A stretch of DNA of 64,000 bases from Coriaria nepalensis (GCA_027186245.1 CP114489.1:9183501-9247500), one strand, 5' to 3'. Shown: positions 13,364-27,800, counted from the first letter of the stretch. The notes: generated by a model from the letters alone, not told the origin. Translations and numbers: made by a program.

Positions 13364-14870
13364 ATGTTTGTTGGGGATGATTGATTTATCTATTATGGTT
13401 GGATTTTGAATCTTTGATCCATACTCGCACATCATTCTATGTTGTGAAACATACTGAGTTTCAAAAACGGTGTTTTGGATGTACAATCAATTATGAGAAC
13501 GCCTGTGGCGGTGGCCGTGGCGGTGGCGGTGGGAACAAGAATGCAGCAGCGTCCATGAAGTGTTCTGGTTTTCATCCGACAGTGTCTGACTCGACCTTCC
13601 CATGTCTCGCCAGGTCATAATGAGACAGGACGTTATTTATTTGTCCAGGCTGGCTAAGCTGAAGTTGACTTTTCTACAATTGGTAATCATTACATCATTA
13701 GGCATGAAAATTGCCTAAACTTCTGTTTATCCAAAATTTGCACACATCAGCTAGACAGATGTAGGCGCAATCAATTAATTACTCTTATACCCCGCGACAA
13801 CGAACAACGTTCGTTTGGAATATATATATATATATGGAAGGAAAAAAAGGAAATATATTTATATATTTATTTTAAAATAAAAAATATAGGTTGATTTATA
13901 AGGAAATAGTTTTATTATTTTTTATAAAAATAATAAAAAATCTTAAAAAGAAAAAATAATTATACTTAATTTAAATATAATTAAGTAAATTAAAAACAGT
14001 TAATTGATTTTGTTTTTTTCATGAATTATGTATTATAAACTTGACAACAAAGCAAATGTATGTGTAACGAATGAGGTATCATAAAGCCTTCGCTTTGAAT
14101 TTACTTTTGTGTTTGCTGGAATTTTACGATCACATGAAGGTTGAAACTTGAAACTCACGTTCAGTTTCAGTTTGTATATAGAAGGAGTAAAAAGTGGAAG
14201 CAATTATGAAGTTATTAGTGGAGAAAATCTAATGGGAGAAGTAGAAAGGTAGAATTGTTACTACACCTTTTTAAAAGGGAGGAAACAATTAATTGTAGGA
14301 TTTTTAATATACGTAAATATTTTTTCGCCAATCTCAAAAATTAAAAATAAAAATAAAAATAATGAAATGAAATAAAAATAAATAAGGCCACTTAATGATA
14401 GTCGAGGAATTTTTGTTATGTTTAGTAATAATCTAATAAATTAAATTTCATTATTATACTTGATATTATAGGTGACGGTCCGGGTGAGTCCGACCAGGCC
14501 TGTAAGGGGCTTGAGCTGGGGCTACAAATCCTTCGACTTGAAATTTTATAGTATATTACACATTAAATAAGTTATATGATTCAATAAAGAGATTTTATAG
14601 CATAAAATAACTTTATTATAATTAATAACTGAAAATTGAAAGGAATACATGCTTTTGTTTATTCAATAACTAATAACCATTATATTATTTAATTATATTT
14701 TTGTTGTTAAGTAAGTGGACCTATCAATGGGTGTTGTAGGAGATATCAGCGCAAATTATCACTTCCATTTCATAAATTTCCATAAAAAGCTTTAGTAGAC
14801 ACGAGACAGTGTGCGATTAGTTCGTCATAACAAATATTTAATTCTCTTCATATAAAAGAAAAACTTTACT
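12400..14870. other. AT-rich intergenic DNA after the WNK promoter
   Basis: Gene-free, strongly AT-rich DNA with a (TA)n microsatellite at about 13328-13360. A small GC-rich patch with GGT/GGC triplets lies at about 13507-13531, and an isolated GC-rich island (GGTGACGGTCCGGGTGAG) at about 14472-14530. The island might be a degraded hAT terminus, since a hAT transposase lies just beyond, but no partner inverted repeat was identified. Short reading frames here show no recognisable protein. Confidence 0.55.
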
Positions 14871-14899
14871 AAAACCTTACTTAAGTTTAGGATCCAACA

Positions 14900-16290
14900 A
14901 AACTCCAAGACAATACCAAAGTGAAATTTCTTTCATATATTTTAAATATTTTATTTTTATTTTTTTATATGATAGGTTTAAAAACAACATCATAATTATA
15001 AGCAGTAAATATATGAACAATATCAACAAATTGTGTAATAATTAACAGTGAAGTATGATAATAAATATCATATAAAATCATAGTAGACTCGTAAATTATT
15101 TTTAGAAATTTGTTAAAATTGTTAGCAGTATCCCGATTATTTCACACAATACAGTATATGTACCTTATTTTAGATGTAAAAAATATAATATCTCATCTTT
15201 ATATGGAATAGCTTGTTGTAATATTATATAAGTCGAATTTCATCTTACCTCCATATCAAGTGCAAACTTTTGAAGTTTTTTACTTGCATTCTTGCATAAT
15301 TGTCTAAATGCATCTACACGATAATTAGAGCTTACAATGAAAGTTAATGCATCTCGAATATGTGTGATCTCATTCGTTACCAATTTTATAACTGCTTTGA
15401 CAATGAGGTTTATTATTTAACAAATGCATCGTTGATGTATAAATATTACACCATTATACTCACTAAGCTGATTTTCAAAAAAGATATTGTCTTCGTATTT
15501 GCATAAAGATTATCCAATGTTATTGATGTTATACGATGTTTTATATTAAACTCATTCAAAACTTGCATAATAACATTACAAATATTTTCAGCATTATGTT
15601 GAGTCTCAATAATTTTAAAATCTATGATTTTTTTTTTCATAGACCATTCAACATCTAAATAATAATTAATTACAAATAAATAATCTTGCTTAGATATTGC
15701 ACTCTAAATATCAGATGCTAATGCAATACCTACATAAGGTGAACTTAATTATATTTTTATTACATCACGTTATTTTTTAAAACGTGCTTTTATATCATAT
15801 CTAGTTGTATTTCTACTTACTCTCTTATAGGAATGACAATATAAGTGTCGAACAAAGTTTTCATAATATTCAGAGTCGACAAAACTAATAAACAAATAAA
15901 AATAAGCAATCAACTTAGCAAGATTCTCTCTAGCTCTCATATTGTTATACGACCACATAGAGACTGAACCATTAAGCTACAAATTTAATTGAGTTTGATA
16001 AGTACTTATACCAGTTGTGAGATCAGACATGCATTTATCTTTATGACGGTTTAAGTGGATAATTCCACCAGTCCCGACAGCAATTAGAGTTTTTTTGCAT
16101 ACCTTATATACTGTATATTTTTTAATTTTACTGTATTCATCTGGATTGTACAACTCGTCAAAACAAAGCTAAACTTTTGATATTATTTTCTTACGTTTTA
16201 CAGAGATAGCTGTACTCATTGTAGATATTACTTCGTCGTCGAGATTGATCTCATCCTCATCTACATATGAAAAATGACTATCGTCCATAT
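14900..16290 (-). pseudogene. Degenerate hAT transposase (BED zinc finger, RICESLEEPER-like)
   Basis: Conceptual translation of the minus strand gives a decayed hAT transposase. Near 16100-16000 there is a BED-type zinc-finger remnant (GTGGIIHLNRHKDKC). At 15770-15958 a block reads ARENLAKLIAYFYLFISFVD then FVRHLY and YKRVSRNTTRYDIK. At 15446-15640 a block reads IIDFKIIETQHNAENI then ITSITLDN, matching the hAT catalytic core. Many stops and frame breaks interrupt it, so it cannot make a transposase. Terminal inverted repeats and the 8-bp target duplication were not found. Confidence 0.7.
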
Positions 16291-16299
16291 ATTATATAC

Positions 16300-18640
16300 T
16301 ATAAAAGAATAGTTCTGTCTAGGCTCCAAAATAGTAAATGTTATCTAAGTTATCAATTTTCTACGTTATTAAAAAAATAAATATTAGAATTAGTTAGAAG
16401 ATAAAATAAATAAATAAAAATATTAAAACATATTAAAATAAAATAGAAAAATTTAACTAACCTTAAATTTTATTTGGAATTTGAGACTTGAGAGTCGAGA
16501 CTATAAATTTTAGACTTTAGATTGAGAGTTTCATACTAAAATTAATAATTTTAAAATTGAAAATAAAGATTTTAAAATAGTAGATATATATTAGAGAATA
16601 AGAGGAGGAGGAGGAATCACAATTCCTCAAACTCAATTCTCTCAGAACAATTTTCTCAGCCACCTCTACAAAAATTTGATGATTTTCTATAACAAAGAGC
16701 ACTGCCTTTTATTGGGAATTTCGGTATTAATTATTTTTATTTATTTATTTATTTTACTAGTTGTTGGGTGGAATGTTTTTGTAATTATATTATTATTATT
16801 ATTATTATTATTTTAATAAATTTCTATGGCATAAAGTTTCGAAGCTTATATTAAGCAATGCTGGTCACGGCCTTTCTTTATTATATTGTATTATTTATAA
16901 TGCAATACATGTATTTGCATGTGGATTGATCCTTAAACGTGGTAATTCAAGAATTAACTTATTTAATATTAATATTAATATTATATGATATTAATATTTG
17001 TGATTATAATTTATATAATTAACTTATTTGAGATTATATTTTTTTTCAAAATAAAATGTTAAAAGGAAAGAAAGAAGAAGGAAGAAGATAATCGGTTTTT
17101 AGAAGTATTCATATCTTGTTCTTCAAAACAACCGATCAAGAATGGTGGATATTTACATTAATTCAGATTTCTTTTTTTGAATAAAAAATTTCATTCCAAT
17201 AAGAAAAAAAAAACTATAGATTATTTATCTATAAATTAGATCATTCCAATAAAAGTGGAGACAGTTAGTTTTTTTTTTAATATAAATTAATTCGGATTTT
17301 TGTTTTTAATATAAATTTTTTTTAAGGATTTATTTTTAAAATTTAAAATTTGTTGTACTAATGGTTTTAGCGAATGGGATATACACAATCCATATTCTTC
17401 TATTTATTTTTTTTATTATAAAAAATCTGTTTATAATTATTTATCTAATTTATAATTTTTTTCTTAAAATCTTTTTTTTTTATAAAATTAAAATAAATTA
17501 ATTAACTTTTTAATTTTTTAATTTTTTTTTCAATTATGTATTCCTTTTGGAGAGAACTTTTAGGTCCTATTCCTCAAATTTTGTATTCATCTTGATTCGC
17601 AAAATTTCTCAATCACAAAGTTTAGGTCATGATTGCCAAATGTAGTTATAATATGAAGAGTCTTTTTCATCGATTCCAAGAATATTTTGTATTCTTATTA
17701 TTATGGAGATGATATGGCCGGCACAAATAGACATTATTGTATACTACTTATATATATCTTTAGATAATAGAGAGGATCAAGACAACATTTTCAAATATTT
17801 TGTATCCTACGCTAACATATATTTATTTATAAAAAAAATTAAAAATTAAAAATTTAAAAAAAATTAAAAAAAAAAAAGAAATCGGGCAGTAGAATGCATT
17901 ATCTTTATATATTAATATGAATTAGATTTAAATCAATTTATCGAGATTATAATTAATTCATTACTTAGATAAATAATAAAATCATATTTATTTATATGTT
18001 AATTACTCGGATTCGACCTACTCAATTCAACTTTGAATAAACATAATGTGTTGAATTGAATCGAACTCGAATCTAAATATGTTTGACTTAATTGGACAAT
18101 TCACTAATTTTGAACTTAAATTCAATTAGGCATTCAAAATTGTGATCGAGTCGAATCGAATCGAATCCAAATATGAAATATTCGATGTGAATGAATACGA
18201 ATAGCAAATAAAAGCTTTATTAATCCTGCAAATATCAAATTAAATTGAAATCAAAATATTTACTTATTTATTTATTTTGCAGAAAATAAGGGAAAATCCA
18301 AATAAATTGACTGGAATCGAATGGAATGGTAATATCTGGGTATTTGATTCAATTCTTATAAGAATAAGAAGAAAAAAATAGAAAAGAGGCTAAAGCCGAG
18401 CAAACTTGAGCCACAACTATAAATATGGCGGTGGCTTGGACTTGAGAAGAGCCAGGATGAAGATCCAACGGTTAAAATCAAATCAAAATGGAGAGGCGAA
18501 CATCGAACATGGGGTGGGAAAATGTCAGCCAGGTCACATAACACACACCACCCTATTTATTTTTTTATATTTGCCATTCTTCTTTTCTCGTGGTCGAAAT
18601 GATTCCTCTAATTTCGTCTTAATTTCATGTGCATTTCATT
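16300..18640. other. AT-rich intergenic DNA upstream of actin
   Basis: Mostly A/T homopolymer runs and short microsatellites (for example ATT repeats near 16785-16815). Nothing coding is recognised on either strand. The last few hundred bases should contain the actin promoter. Confidence 0.6.
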
Positions 18641-18648
18641 TCTCAAGG

Positions 18649-18656
18649 TATAAATA
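18649..18656 (+). promoter_or_regulatory. Probable TATA box of the actin gene
   Basis: TATAAATA stands about 30-40 bases before a pyrimidine-rich stretch (about 18680-18720) that would suit a start site and CT-rich leader exon. The assignment is by position and motif. Confidence 0.65.
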
Positions 18657-18795
18657 AACACACTCCATTTTGCTTGCTCTCTTCCCTTACTCCTCATTTT
18701 CTATCTGGCTCTGCCTCTTCAAGTAAGAGAGAGAGAGAAAACCGGATCTTCGTCTTTGGAGGTTGGCTCAGTCGACGTATTCAATCTTCTTCTCT

Positions 18796-19566
18796 GTAAG
18801 TTAAGGTAAAGATCGATCTGTTTTCCTTTTCTTAAATTTCGGCTAGATCCAGTATTCGACTTTCTTCATTTTCAAAGAAATTTCTGTTAAAAGTTTGTTT
18901 GGTCGGTAAATTACGGTTTTATTGGCTTCGATGATTGTAATTGATTTTGTATTTGATTGGATTTACGTTAGATGATGATTTCGAGCGGACATATTTGATT
19001 TTCTTAACTATTTGCTGGATTATGATAGATCGATAGGCTTTGACTCGTCTGACGTAGTTGGATTGAGCAGAATCAGTAAGCCGATCTGGTTTTTTTTTGT
19101 AATCTAGAGTAGAGATCTAGGTTTGTTCAGCCATCGCCTTCCCTTTTGACTGCAATTTCCAAGTAGTTCTGGAAGCAGCTCGACGGTTGGTGCTGATGCA
19201 TGTATTTAATTTACAAGTCGGTTCCTTTTGATGCGAATGAGGTTGATAGTGGAGATATAAGTGGTCTTTGTCAGATGGGTTGGCTGATCTGGTTTCTGGT
19301 TTCTGTGTACATTGCACTCTTGATACCATGACTTTGTTGTTTATCTTTTTTTTGTAATTGATATGCTTAGAGTTTTCTGAGTATCATTATATCCGTGTTA
19401 GTTCTAGTCATGCAGATGTAGAGACATTCACCAGGCTGTTTATTGTGTAGATAAAAATTATTGAAAATCTGCAGAGCTAAGGTTCCTTTGGATGATTCTG
19501 GGGATGTTAGTTCAATTGGATTGCATTATAATTTACTTGTGCTGACTAGCTTCCATGTTTCAACAG
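18796..19566 (+). other. Leader intron in the actin 5'UTR
   Basis: Plant actin genes have an intron in the 5'UTR. Here the donor is either GTAAGT at 18796 or GTAAAG at 18806, and the acceptor CAACAG ends at 19566, 11 bases before the ATG at 19578. Introns of this kind often raise expression of actin genes; the exact donor is not settled. Confidence 0.7.
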
Positions 19567-19577
19567 AAGCTGTAAAA

Positions 19578-21026
<1,449 letters not shown>

Positions 21027-22310
21027 TTGGAGTCCTACCACAAGCATTTGGATGGTGAGTTATTTGTTTTCTTTAGTTGGCTGTCTTTTTTTCTTTTTCT
21101 TTTTGGTGTCATATGTAATTTGAACTCAGTTCTATGTCGACAACTTCAGACGATGAAAGATAGAGGAGGGTTATGATAAGGTTGAAATTTGGATACTTTA
21201 CCTGTAATGGGGCCTCCTCTGGATCTGTTTGGGCTTAAAAGAATTGTCCTTGATTGAAAATCCTTGTTCTTGTTGCATCATCTACGGTTTTATAATATCA
21301 CTCTCCGTGTAGGATGTTTTTAGCTGGAGAGTGAATATGGTGCTTTCATCTTTCTTTCTTTCTTTTCTTGGTTTTTTTCCCTCTTTTCCTTTCAAGCGTT
21401 GAGATATTCTATTTGAAGGTTTGTCGTTTTTTCCCGGAACATTAATGTTAATAGTGTTGTAAGAGAATATATATAATTAGTTTCAGTTTGCGGGCGGAAG
21501 ACTTGTTATGAAGATGGTTTTTATATCTGGTCGTGAATTTTCCAGATTGGTAACATATACAAAATAAAAAATGTGAAGAATGCATGATAGGGTTTTTTTG
21601 TTTTTGTTTTTTTTTTAATTTTTAATTTTATTTTAATGAATTGGGATCTAGATAAGTTCTCTATTTTTTGTTCTTCAATTTAGTATTTCGAAGTTCAAAA
21701 CCACAGGAAAGAAAGGACAGGGCACACTAAAAGAGTTGAAAAGATATGATGAAAACCATAGGCGCCAGTGCCACGATGGCTCTTTCCTTCTTGCAGAGTA
21801 ACTGTTTCATTATTTCTTAGTATATATAAATAGCTGTGATTATGAAGAAGTTTTTACGTCTGATAACACGAGAAGGGAGAAGGTATCGTACTATCGTTAA
21901 TCACTGCATATCGGATTTGTAGATGGGTATTAAGAGTATTCACATTCGGATATATTTTTAATTTTTAATTAATTATATTTGAATTTTTTATATTAATTAA
22001 ATATAATAAATTATAAGAAAGAGAGGATAAAATAATGAAAAAAAAAACTAATAAAATGAGAGAAAATAATGAAAAAATAATCATAATATTTTTATATTAT
22101 GTTATAATTGAGAACTATTGTAATAAAATTAAGACACTTGTTAAATAAGATAACTGAATATGGAGCGTTTTTTTAATATAATTTTTTTTTAAATTCTTTA
22201 AAATTAGAATTAATATAATCTACTAGAAAATTAGATACGAATGCTCTTAAAGGCAATAAGCGTGGGATACTGAACATGCTATCAAATTACTGTATAGTTT
22301 TATTATTATT
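21027..22310. other. Actin 3' flank and intergenic DNA
   Basis: The first 450 bases or so are T-rich, typical of a plant 3'UTR and terminator. Beyond that the DNA is AT-rich with no recognised gene. Confidence 0.6.
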
Positions 22311-22317
22311 ATTATTA

Positions 22318-22805
22318 TTAGGGTTAAGGGCAGAAAACCTTTGGATTTCGAGAATGGGTTAAAAGACCTCTGTATTTTGAAATATTTAAAGGAATCTCCC
22401 TTATATTTTTATTTAAAAAGCAAAGAACCTCTTGTATTTTTTTTATATATAACGGAATGATGATATGCATGTCGCATAACATGTCATTTTTCTTAATTTC
22501 CTCCCCCAAATTCTTTTAACTTTTCATCCTTAATGCTTTTCTTTTATTCACTTTCCTCCCCTGAAATTTCTTTTTTCTTTTTTCTCCCACAATCTTATTT
22601 ATTTAGAGGAGGAAAGTGGAAGAATAAAAGAGTTTAGATTAAGAAAATACAAAGGATTTTCATCACTCTAAATAAAATTTGAGGGTTTTTATTTTATTTT
22701 ATTATTATTAAATATTTTAAAATACAGTGTCTTTTAGATCTTAAAATATATATGTAAGGAGTTTTTAGCCCAATATATAAATGTAGAGGATTTTAGGATA
22801 AATTA
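22318..22805. repeat. Inverted-repeat MITE-like element with 30-bp sub-repeats
   Basis: The left half (about 22320-22460) and the reverse complement of the right half (about 22640-22800) resemble each other. Both contain diverged copies of a roughly 30-bp motif of the form CCTCTGTATTTTGAAATATTT followed by an AAAG-like block. Such head-to-head arrays are typical of some non-autonomous MULE-like plant elements. No open reading frame or sharp target duplication is visible. Confidence 0.5.
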
Positions 22806-24122
22806 CTAAAATATAAATAAAATATAATATATATCAATTTTTTTTAAATGTATAAATTACATCTGATTTTGATTGAAATAGATAGTATGAGAGTTGCATG
22901 ACTGACTGTTAATTATTTTAAAAATTAATTTCAAATTAAATATTTTTTTATTTAGAATACCAACCATTTATTTTTATATTTTAAATTTATTTTATTATTT
23001 AAGAATAATTTTCTATCTCTATATCCGTTTTTCATCTCAATTCTACCAACTATTCTGCTGTCGTTACTGCTAATACTATCATTAGAAATAATCTAAATTT
23101 CTAAATTTGAAAAACAAAAAAATTTAATATCCATTTCAAGTCATTATATTTTTAATTATATTTAATTATTATTATTTATTTCTCCATCTCTTACGCAACC
23201 TCTTCCACTCTTTTTTATCGTTGCTATTGCTACCCTCTATTAACGATGGAGGAGGGTGGCGATGGTAAAAGTGAAAAAATAAAAATGTTTATTCTGACAA
23301 TAGATGGTAGAAGTGACAGACATTGTTATTGAGTAGATAGATAAAAAATAATTAAAATATGATTAAAAATATATTTAAAAAAGTTAATCTTTTAAATGAT
23401 TACAAAATTTTAAGTTGGGTGAAATTCATATTTTAAATTATTTTGAGTGACAACATCAATTGATGGAGGTTGTGGTAAATGATGTAGAGATTTTAAGAAA
23501 AAAAAAAGTAGACATAAAATTTGATTTAAATAATGTAATGGGTTAAAAATTTTAAAATAAAATTATGGGGTTAAAATAGAAAAAAAAATATTTAATTGGT
23601 AAAATTTTAAAATATTTAATAATCATGTGCCTTACACGAGGATTCCATCGATACTAGATGGAGAAGTGAAACCGGGCGTAATTTATGCTTAAAAAAAGGG
23701 TATAAATTTAACTTTTAAGGGTTATATTATAATAATAATTTATATTTTATTACTTAGTTTTACCCTAAAAAGCACAAAACTGTGACTGTTAAAAATTCGA
23801 GGGGGATGAATTTTATTCAATTAAAGTGGAGGGACAAACAAGTAAAAATCAAATAATAAAAATAGTAATTTAATTAATAGTATAGTCAGAAGGATTGAAC
23901 ATGTGCATTCCAGCCGATCAGCGATTGTACTTTTATCTCCGTCTTCGTTACTATTTGACCATTGACCACAAATTTACAGAACCCACATCTGGCCAATTAC
24001 GATTTTACCCCCAACTTCAAAACAAAAAGCCTCTCAATAATAAATAAACAAGCGCAGTACTCATCTTCTTCTTCTTCTTCCAATCTCTCTCCCTCTTTCT
24101 GCACCTCCAGCTCCTCCCATCA
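22806..24122. other. AT-rich intergenic DNA
   Basis: No recognisable gene. The final 200 bases become C-rich with a CTT microsatellite (about 24064-24080) and are probably the 5'UTR of the next gene. Confidence 0.55.
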
Positions 24123-24728
24123 ATGGAGGACTACGACCAGCAGCACCACCACACCTCAATCTCCAAAGAAACCGCACTGCAAGCCCTAAACACAATAATC
24201 CAGCTCCACTTTGAGAAAACCCTGGAAAAAAAACGCGCCATAGACCTTCAAAAGAAGGAGCTCCAGAAGCTGTTCCAGCTCTTCTTCATCTTCCTAACCC
24301 TCGTCTTCATATCCCAAACCCAGTCGACCCGCCTGCAATGCCGCCACTGCTGGGTCCCAATCACCCTCCTCTCCCTCGCCCACCTCATCTTCTACGTATC
24401 AGTCGCTCAGACGCTTAGATGCATCAACGGGTTCAAGTACCAGAGGAGGTGCCATAAGCTCACGCTGGGCCTCGCGACTGAGAGGTTGAGGGAGATTAAG
24501 ACGAGGATGAGTTGCAGTGCCGGATCTGGAGGAGGAGGAGGAGGAGGAGGAGGAGAGTTTGATGGAGGCGGCGGTAATGTAGGGGAGGATGAGCTTGAGA
24601 TTCATTATCAGGAACCGCCTGAGAGTTATTTCCTTAAATTTAAGAGAACTTGGGCTCTGCATTTTGGCTTCTTGATTTTCATTTATGGGTTCATGGTTTC
24701 TTCCTCTGTTGTTCTTCTCTGTTTCTGA
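24123..24728 (+). CDS. Intronless plant membrane protein, function unknown
   Basis: Single-exon 201-aa protein starting at ATG 24123 (MEDYDQQHHHTSISKETALQ). A soluble, charged N-terminal helix with EKTLEKKRAIDLQKKELQ precedes three hydrophobic segments: about residues 50-66 (LFQLFFIFLTLVFIS), 77-98 (WVPITLLSLAHLIFYVSVAQ) and 178-201 at the extreme C-terminus. Between segments 2 and 3 is a basic stretch (FKYQRRCHKLTLGLATERLR) and a Gly run coded by GGA repeats. Two CxxC-like cysteines (CRHC) precede the second segment. I recall similar uncharacterised plant proteins with the ALQALNTIIQLHFEKTLEKK block, but no function can be named. High GC relative to flanks and an intact frame support a real gene. 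Confidence 0.78.
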   Translation: MEDYDQQHHHTSISKETALQALNTIIQLHFEKTLEKKRAIDLQKKELQKLFQLFFIFLTLVFISQTQSTRLQCRHCWVPITLLSLAHLIFYVSVAQTLRCINGFKYQRRCHKLTLGLATERLREIKTRMSCSAGSGGGGGGGGGEFDGGGGNVGEDELEIHYQEPPESYFLKFKRTWALHFGFLIFIYGFMVSSSVVLLCF

Positions 24729-26800
24729 TTTTCCTTTATTTTTTTTGGTAATTTAATTTGAAGTTAATGGAATTAATTTCTTAGCTCATCTTAGCAGATT
24801 TGTAGTCGGAGAGGCTTGAAGCTAGTTTATGAATAGATTGGCCCAACGATATGGGTAGAAGAGTACACATGGGCCGGCCCATTAGGAGTGAAGTTAGTGG
24901 GCCTAGATTGAGGCCCACAAATCACAAGATTGGATTTGAAAATACCAGGTAAATTACAGTTTTACACTAGACAGTAGACGCTAGTGATAATTACACTCTT
25001 AATATTTATGACGACTCGTTCTTCTAAGGATTTCACTATTTCTTTGTAAGTCCAATCGATGAATTTATTGTATAAAATTTTGATAAATTAATAATTTTAA
25101 TATTTAAATTTTATATTATTATTAATTTATCGACTGTTAAATAATTAATATTATTTTAATACAATCTGCTTAAATTATTATTTCGCTCGATTATTAAATG
25201 ATCGAACTACAAAAATGAAAAAACCAGAATTTATGCAGCAAGAAAAAAAAAAAATTGAAGAATCTGCATATGAATAAGAAAAAGAAGAATTGGGTCGTTT
25301 ATATATAATTATTATTATTAAATTTTCGGGAATTGACTGTTGAAAAAAAAAATAACGCAGGTATGTCAGAAAATTAAATGACTTTTATATTATAAAAAAT
25401 AAAATTAAACAAAAGAGATATATACTATGGAAATTAATATGATTTTTAAATAGACGAAAATATTAAAACTAATTTAGGATCTACTTTTTTTTTACTTATC
25501 TATTGACAATTGAATTTAACTAACTGCTATTAAAATAAAATGAAATGAAGATGAATGCATAAAGTAAAGGAATTGAAAAGTTAAACTTGCAAAAACTAAA
25601 TCTAAACTAAGGTAAGATTGAAGATTGAAGATTGAAGAAGGTAGAGAAACCTAACATCTTGTTTCTTGATTATGTGAAAACTCAGTGGCTTAATAACACT
25701 CATAAGATGGATCTAAGGAAGAAAGAAAGATATTGTTCCCGGAGAAAGTGAAAATGAAAATATAGTGTTAAACAGATTTAGAAATTTAACTGTTGTGTGT
25801 GTTGGTTGATCAAGTAATGATGTCGTTTTGCTTAAACCAAACCTTCTATTTATAAGCAATCGAAATGAAATTTTTCCATGACAAAAAATGGCCAACCACT
25901 TTGCGGGTCTGTTTCTCTTTTTTTGGAGGGAAATTTAACCTCCAACGATCATATTTTTGACTGAATTTAGTCCATTTTGCGTCCAGATTTGTCTTATACT
26001 TTTCCCCCCTAACTCTCTCTAAAGTTCAGCCCATTAAGTCCCCACCATGTTGAATTTTTGGACAACTTTTTTGCATCGCCAAAAATCCGGCTGAAAGTCA
26101 TTTTGGTGCACTTTTTAGAAAAAAATGGGTCTCACTTCCAACTTTTCAAGCTTGGCCGAATTCCTTGTACTTTTCAGCCGAAAATTAGTTGCTATATGCC
26201 CAAAAATGGGTCAACCTCTTTCCTTGGCCGAAAATGAAGGCTGAAAATATTATTTTCGTAACTTTTTAGGGAAAATATGATCATATTTTTTTGGCATTTT
26301 TTGTACTTGGCCGATTTTCATTATTTATTGGTCAGTTTTTTCTTTTTGTAGGGCCAACAACTCATCATTTTTGGCCAATTCATGATCATGGCCAAAAATG
26401 ATTTTTGGCCACTTTTTAGGGAAAATTGATTATACTTTGGATAATTGATAAGTTTTGACCGATTTTCACTTATTCTAGGCCGAATTTTGATTGCTTTTAG
26501 ACCACTTTGGCCGACCTTCATGTGCTAGGGGACAAAATCAAATCCCTAAGTAAGTGAGATCTTGATTTATCTTTTTCTCCGTATGACTGAGTAATTACTT
26601 TGAGTGATCCTTGTATAAGTAATCTACGGGCCGGTTTTTTACCACCTCATCAATTCTTTTGAAAATTCATATTCTTTGAGGGAAAATCATGTTTAGTCGT
26701 GTTTGTTGAGTCCACATACTCCATGTTGGCCGAATTCGATCTATAATTGGCCAAAAGTTACATTTAATCAGTCGATCGGCCGTGATGTTTGGTCGTCTTT
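24729..26800. other. Intergenic DNA with repeated GGCCGA-type motifs
   Basis: After the 3' flank of the membrane-protein gene (GGCCCA-type motifs at about 24869-24917) the DNA is AT-rich. Between about 26040 and 26530 it repeats short blocks such as TTGGCCGAAAAT and ACTTTTTAGGGAAAAT. It is probably a decayed repetitive element; no protein is recognised. Confidence 0.5.
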
Positions 26801-26814
26801 CCACCTACCGAATA

Positions 26815-27800
26815 AATTATAAAATGGAGGTATTTTAAGGAATTTGGTTGTAAATTATGAAATGAGTATATTTTAAAAAGTTTGATTGTAAAATCCACCA
26901 CGTGACACGTTATAATTTTTTTTTTTCTTTTGTTAAGGAAATATGATTGTAATTATTGATTTGTATATAAATTTGAATTTATTATGGAATGAAAATATTT
27001 TAAGAAATTTGATTATGAATTAGATGAAAGTAATTTAGGAAGTTTTGATATAAATCTATCATGTGATGTGCTATAGGAAATTAAAAATTCATGCATGGTC
27101 GTAACTATGTGCCTTAGCTTAACATTTATTATATATCTACTAGTTTTTCTACCTACACTTTGTACGTGATTATATAAATATAAATATGTATTATGCACAT
27201 AATTTGTTATGGTAAATTAAATAATATTTATTTATGGAAAGTTAACTTTGATTTATATTTTAATTTGTTAAGTGGTTTGATAATATTATAAGGATATTTA
27301 TCACTTATAAAAAGTTTAGATATTTTTTTATCAATAATAGAAGTAACGGTGAGAATAAAAATTAATAATCAAATAAGTGTAATTATTAATTTATATTTAA
27401 AATTAAATTTATTATGAAATGATTGTATTTTAGGAAATTTGAAATTAAAATATGATAAGTGACATGTTGTAGTAAATTTAAAATTGACATGTAGTGTAAT
27501 AATATTAAGTTTTTTAAACTTTTTTAAAAGAAAAAAGGATGATAATTATTAATTTGAATTCAATATTCAATTTATTATGATATGAGAATATTTTAAAAAA
27601 TTTGGTTGTAAATTATTAGATGACGGTATTTTAAAAAGTTTAATTATAAAATTTCCCATGTGGCATGTTGTAACGATTTTTTTTTTTTTAGTTATAAGAA
27701 AATATGATGATAATTACTAACTTATATTTAATATTAAATTTATTTTGAAACGAGAATATACTTTGAAAGTTTAGTAAAATCTGTTACATAGTAAAATATT
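26815..27800. repeat. Diverged tandem repeats, AT-rich
   Basis: At least three degenerate copies of a unit of a few hundred bases follow each other. Each contains a variant of ATTTTAAAAAGTTTGATTGTA followed by a CATGTGGCATGTTGTAA-like block and then a GATGATAATTATTAATTTATA-like block (for example around 26860-26960, 27400-27550 and 27575-27770). Boundaries are blurred. Confidence 0.55.

Noticed and set aside
13381..13620. Plus-strand frame with a Gly-rich middle
   Set aside because: The Gly run comes from GGT/GGC repeats; no domain, promoter or homology is visible.
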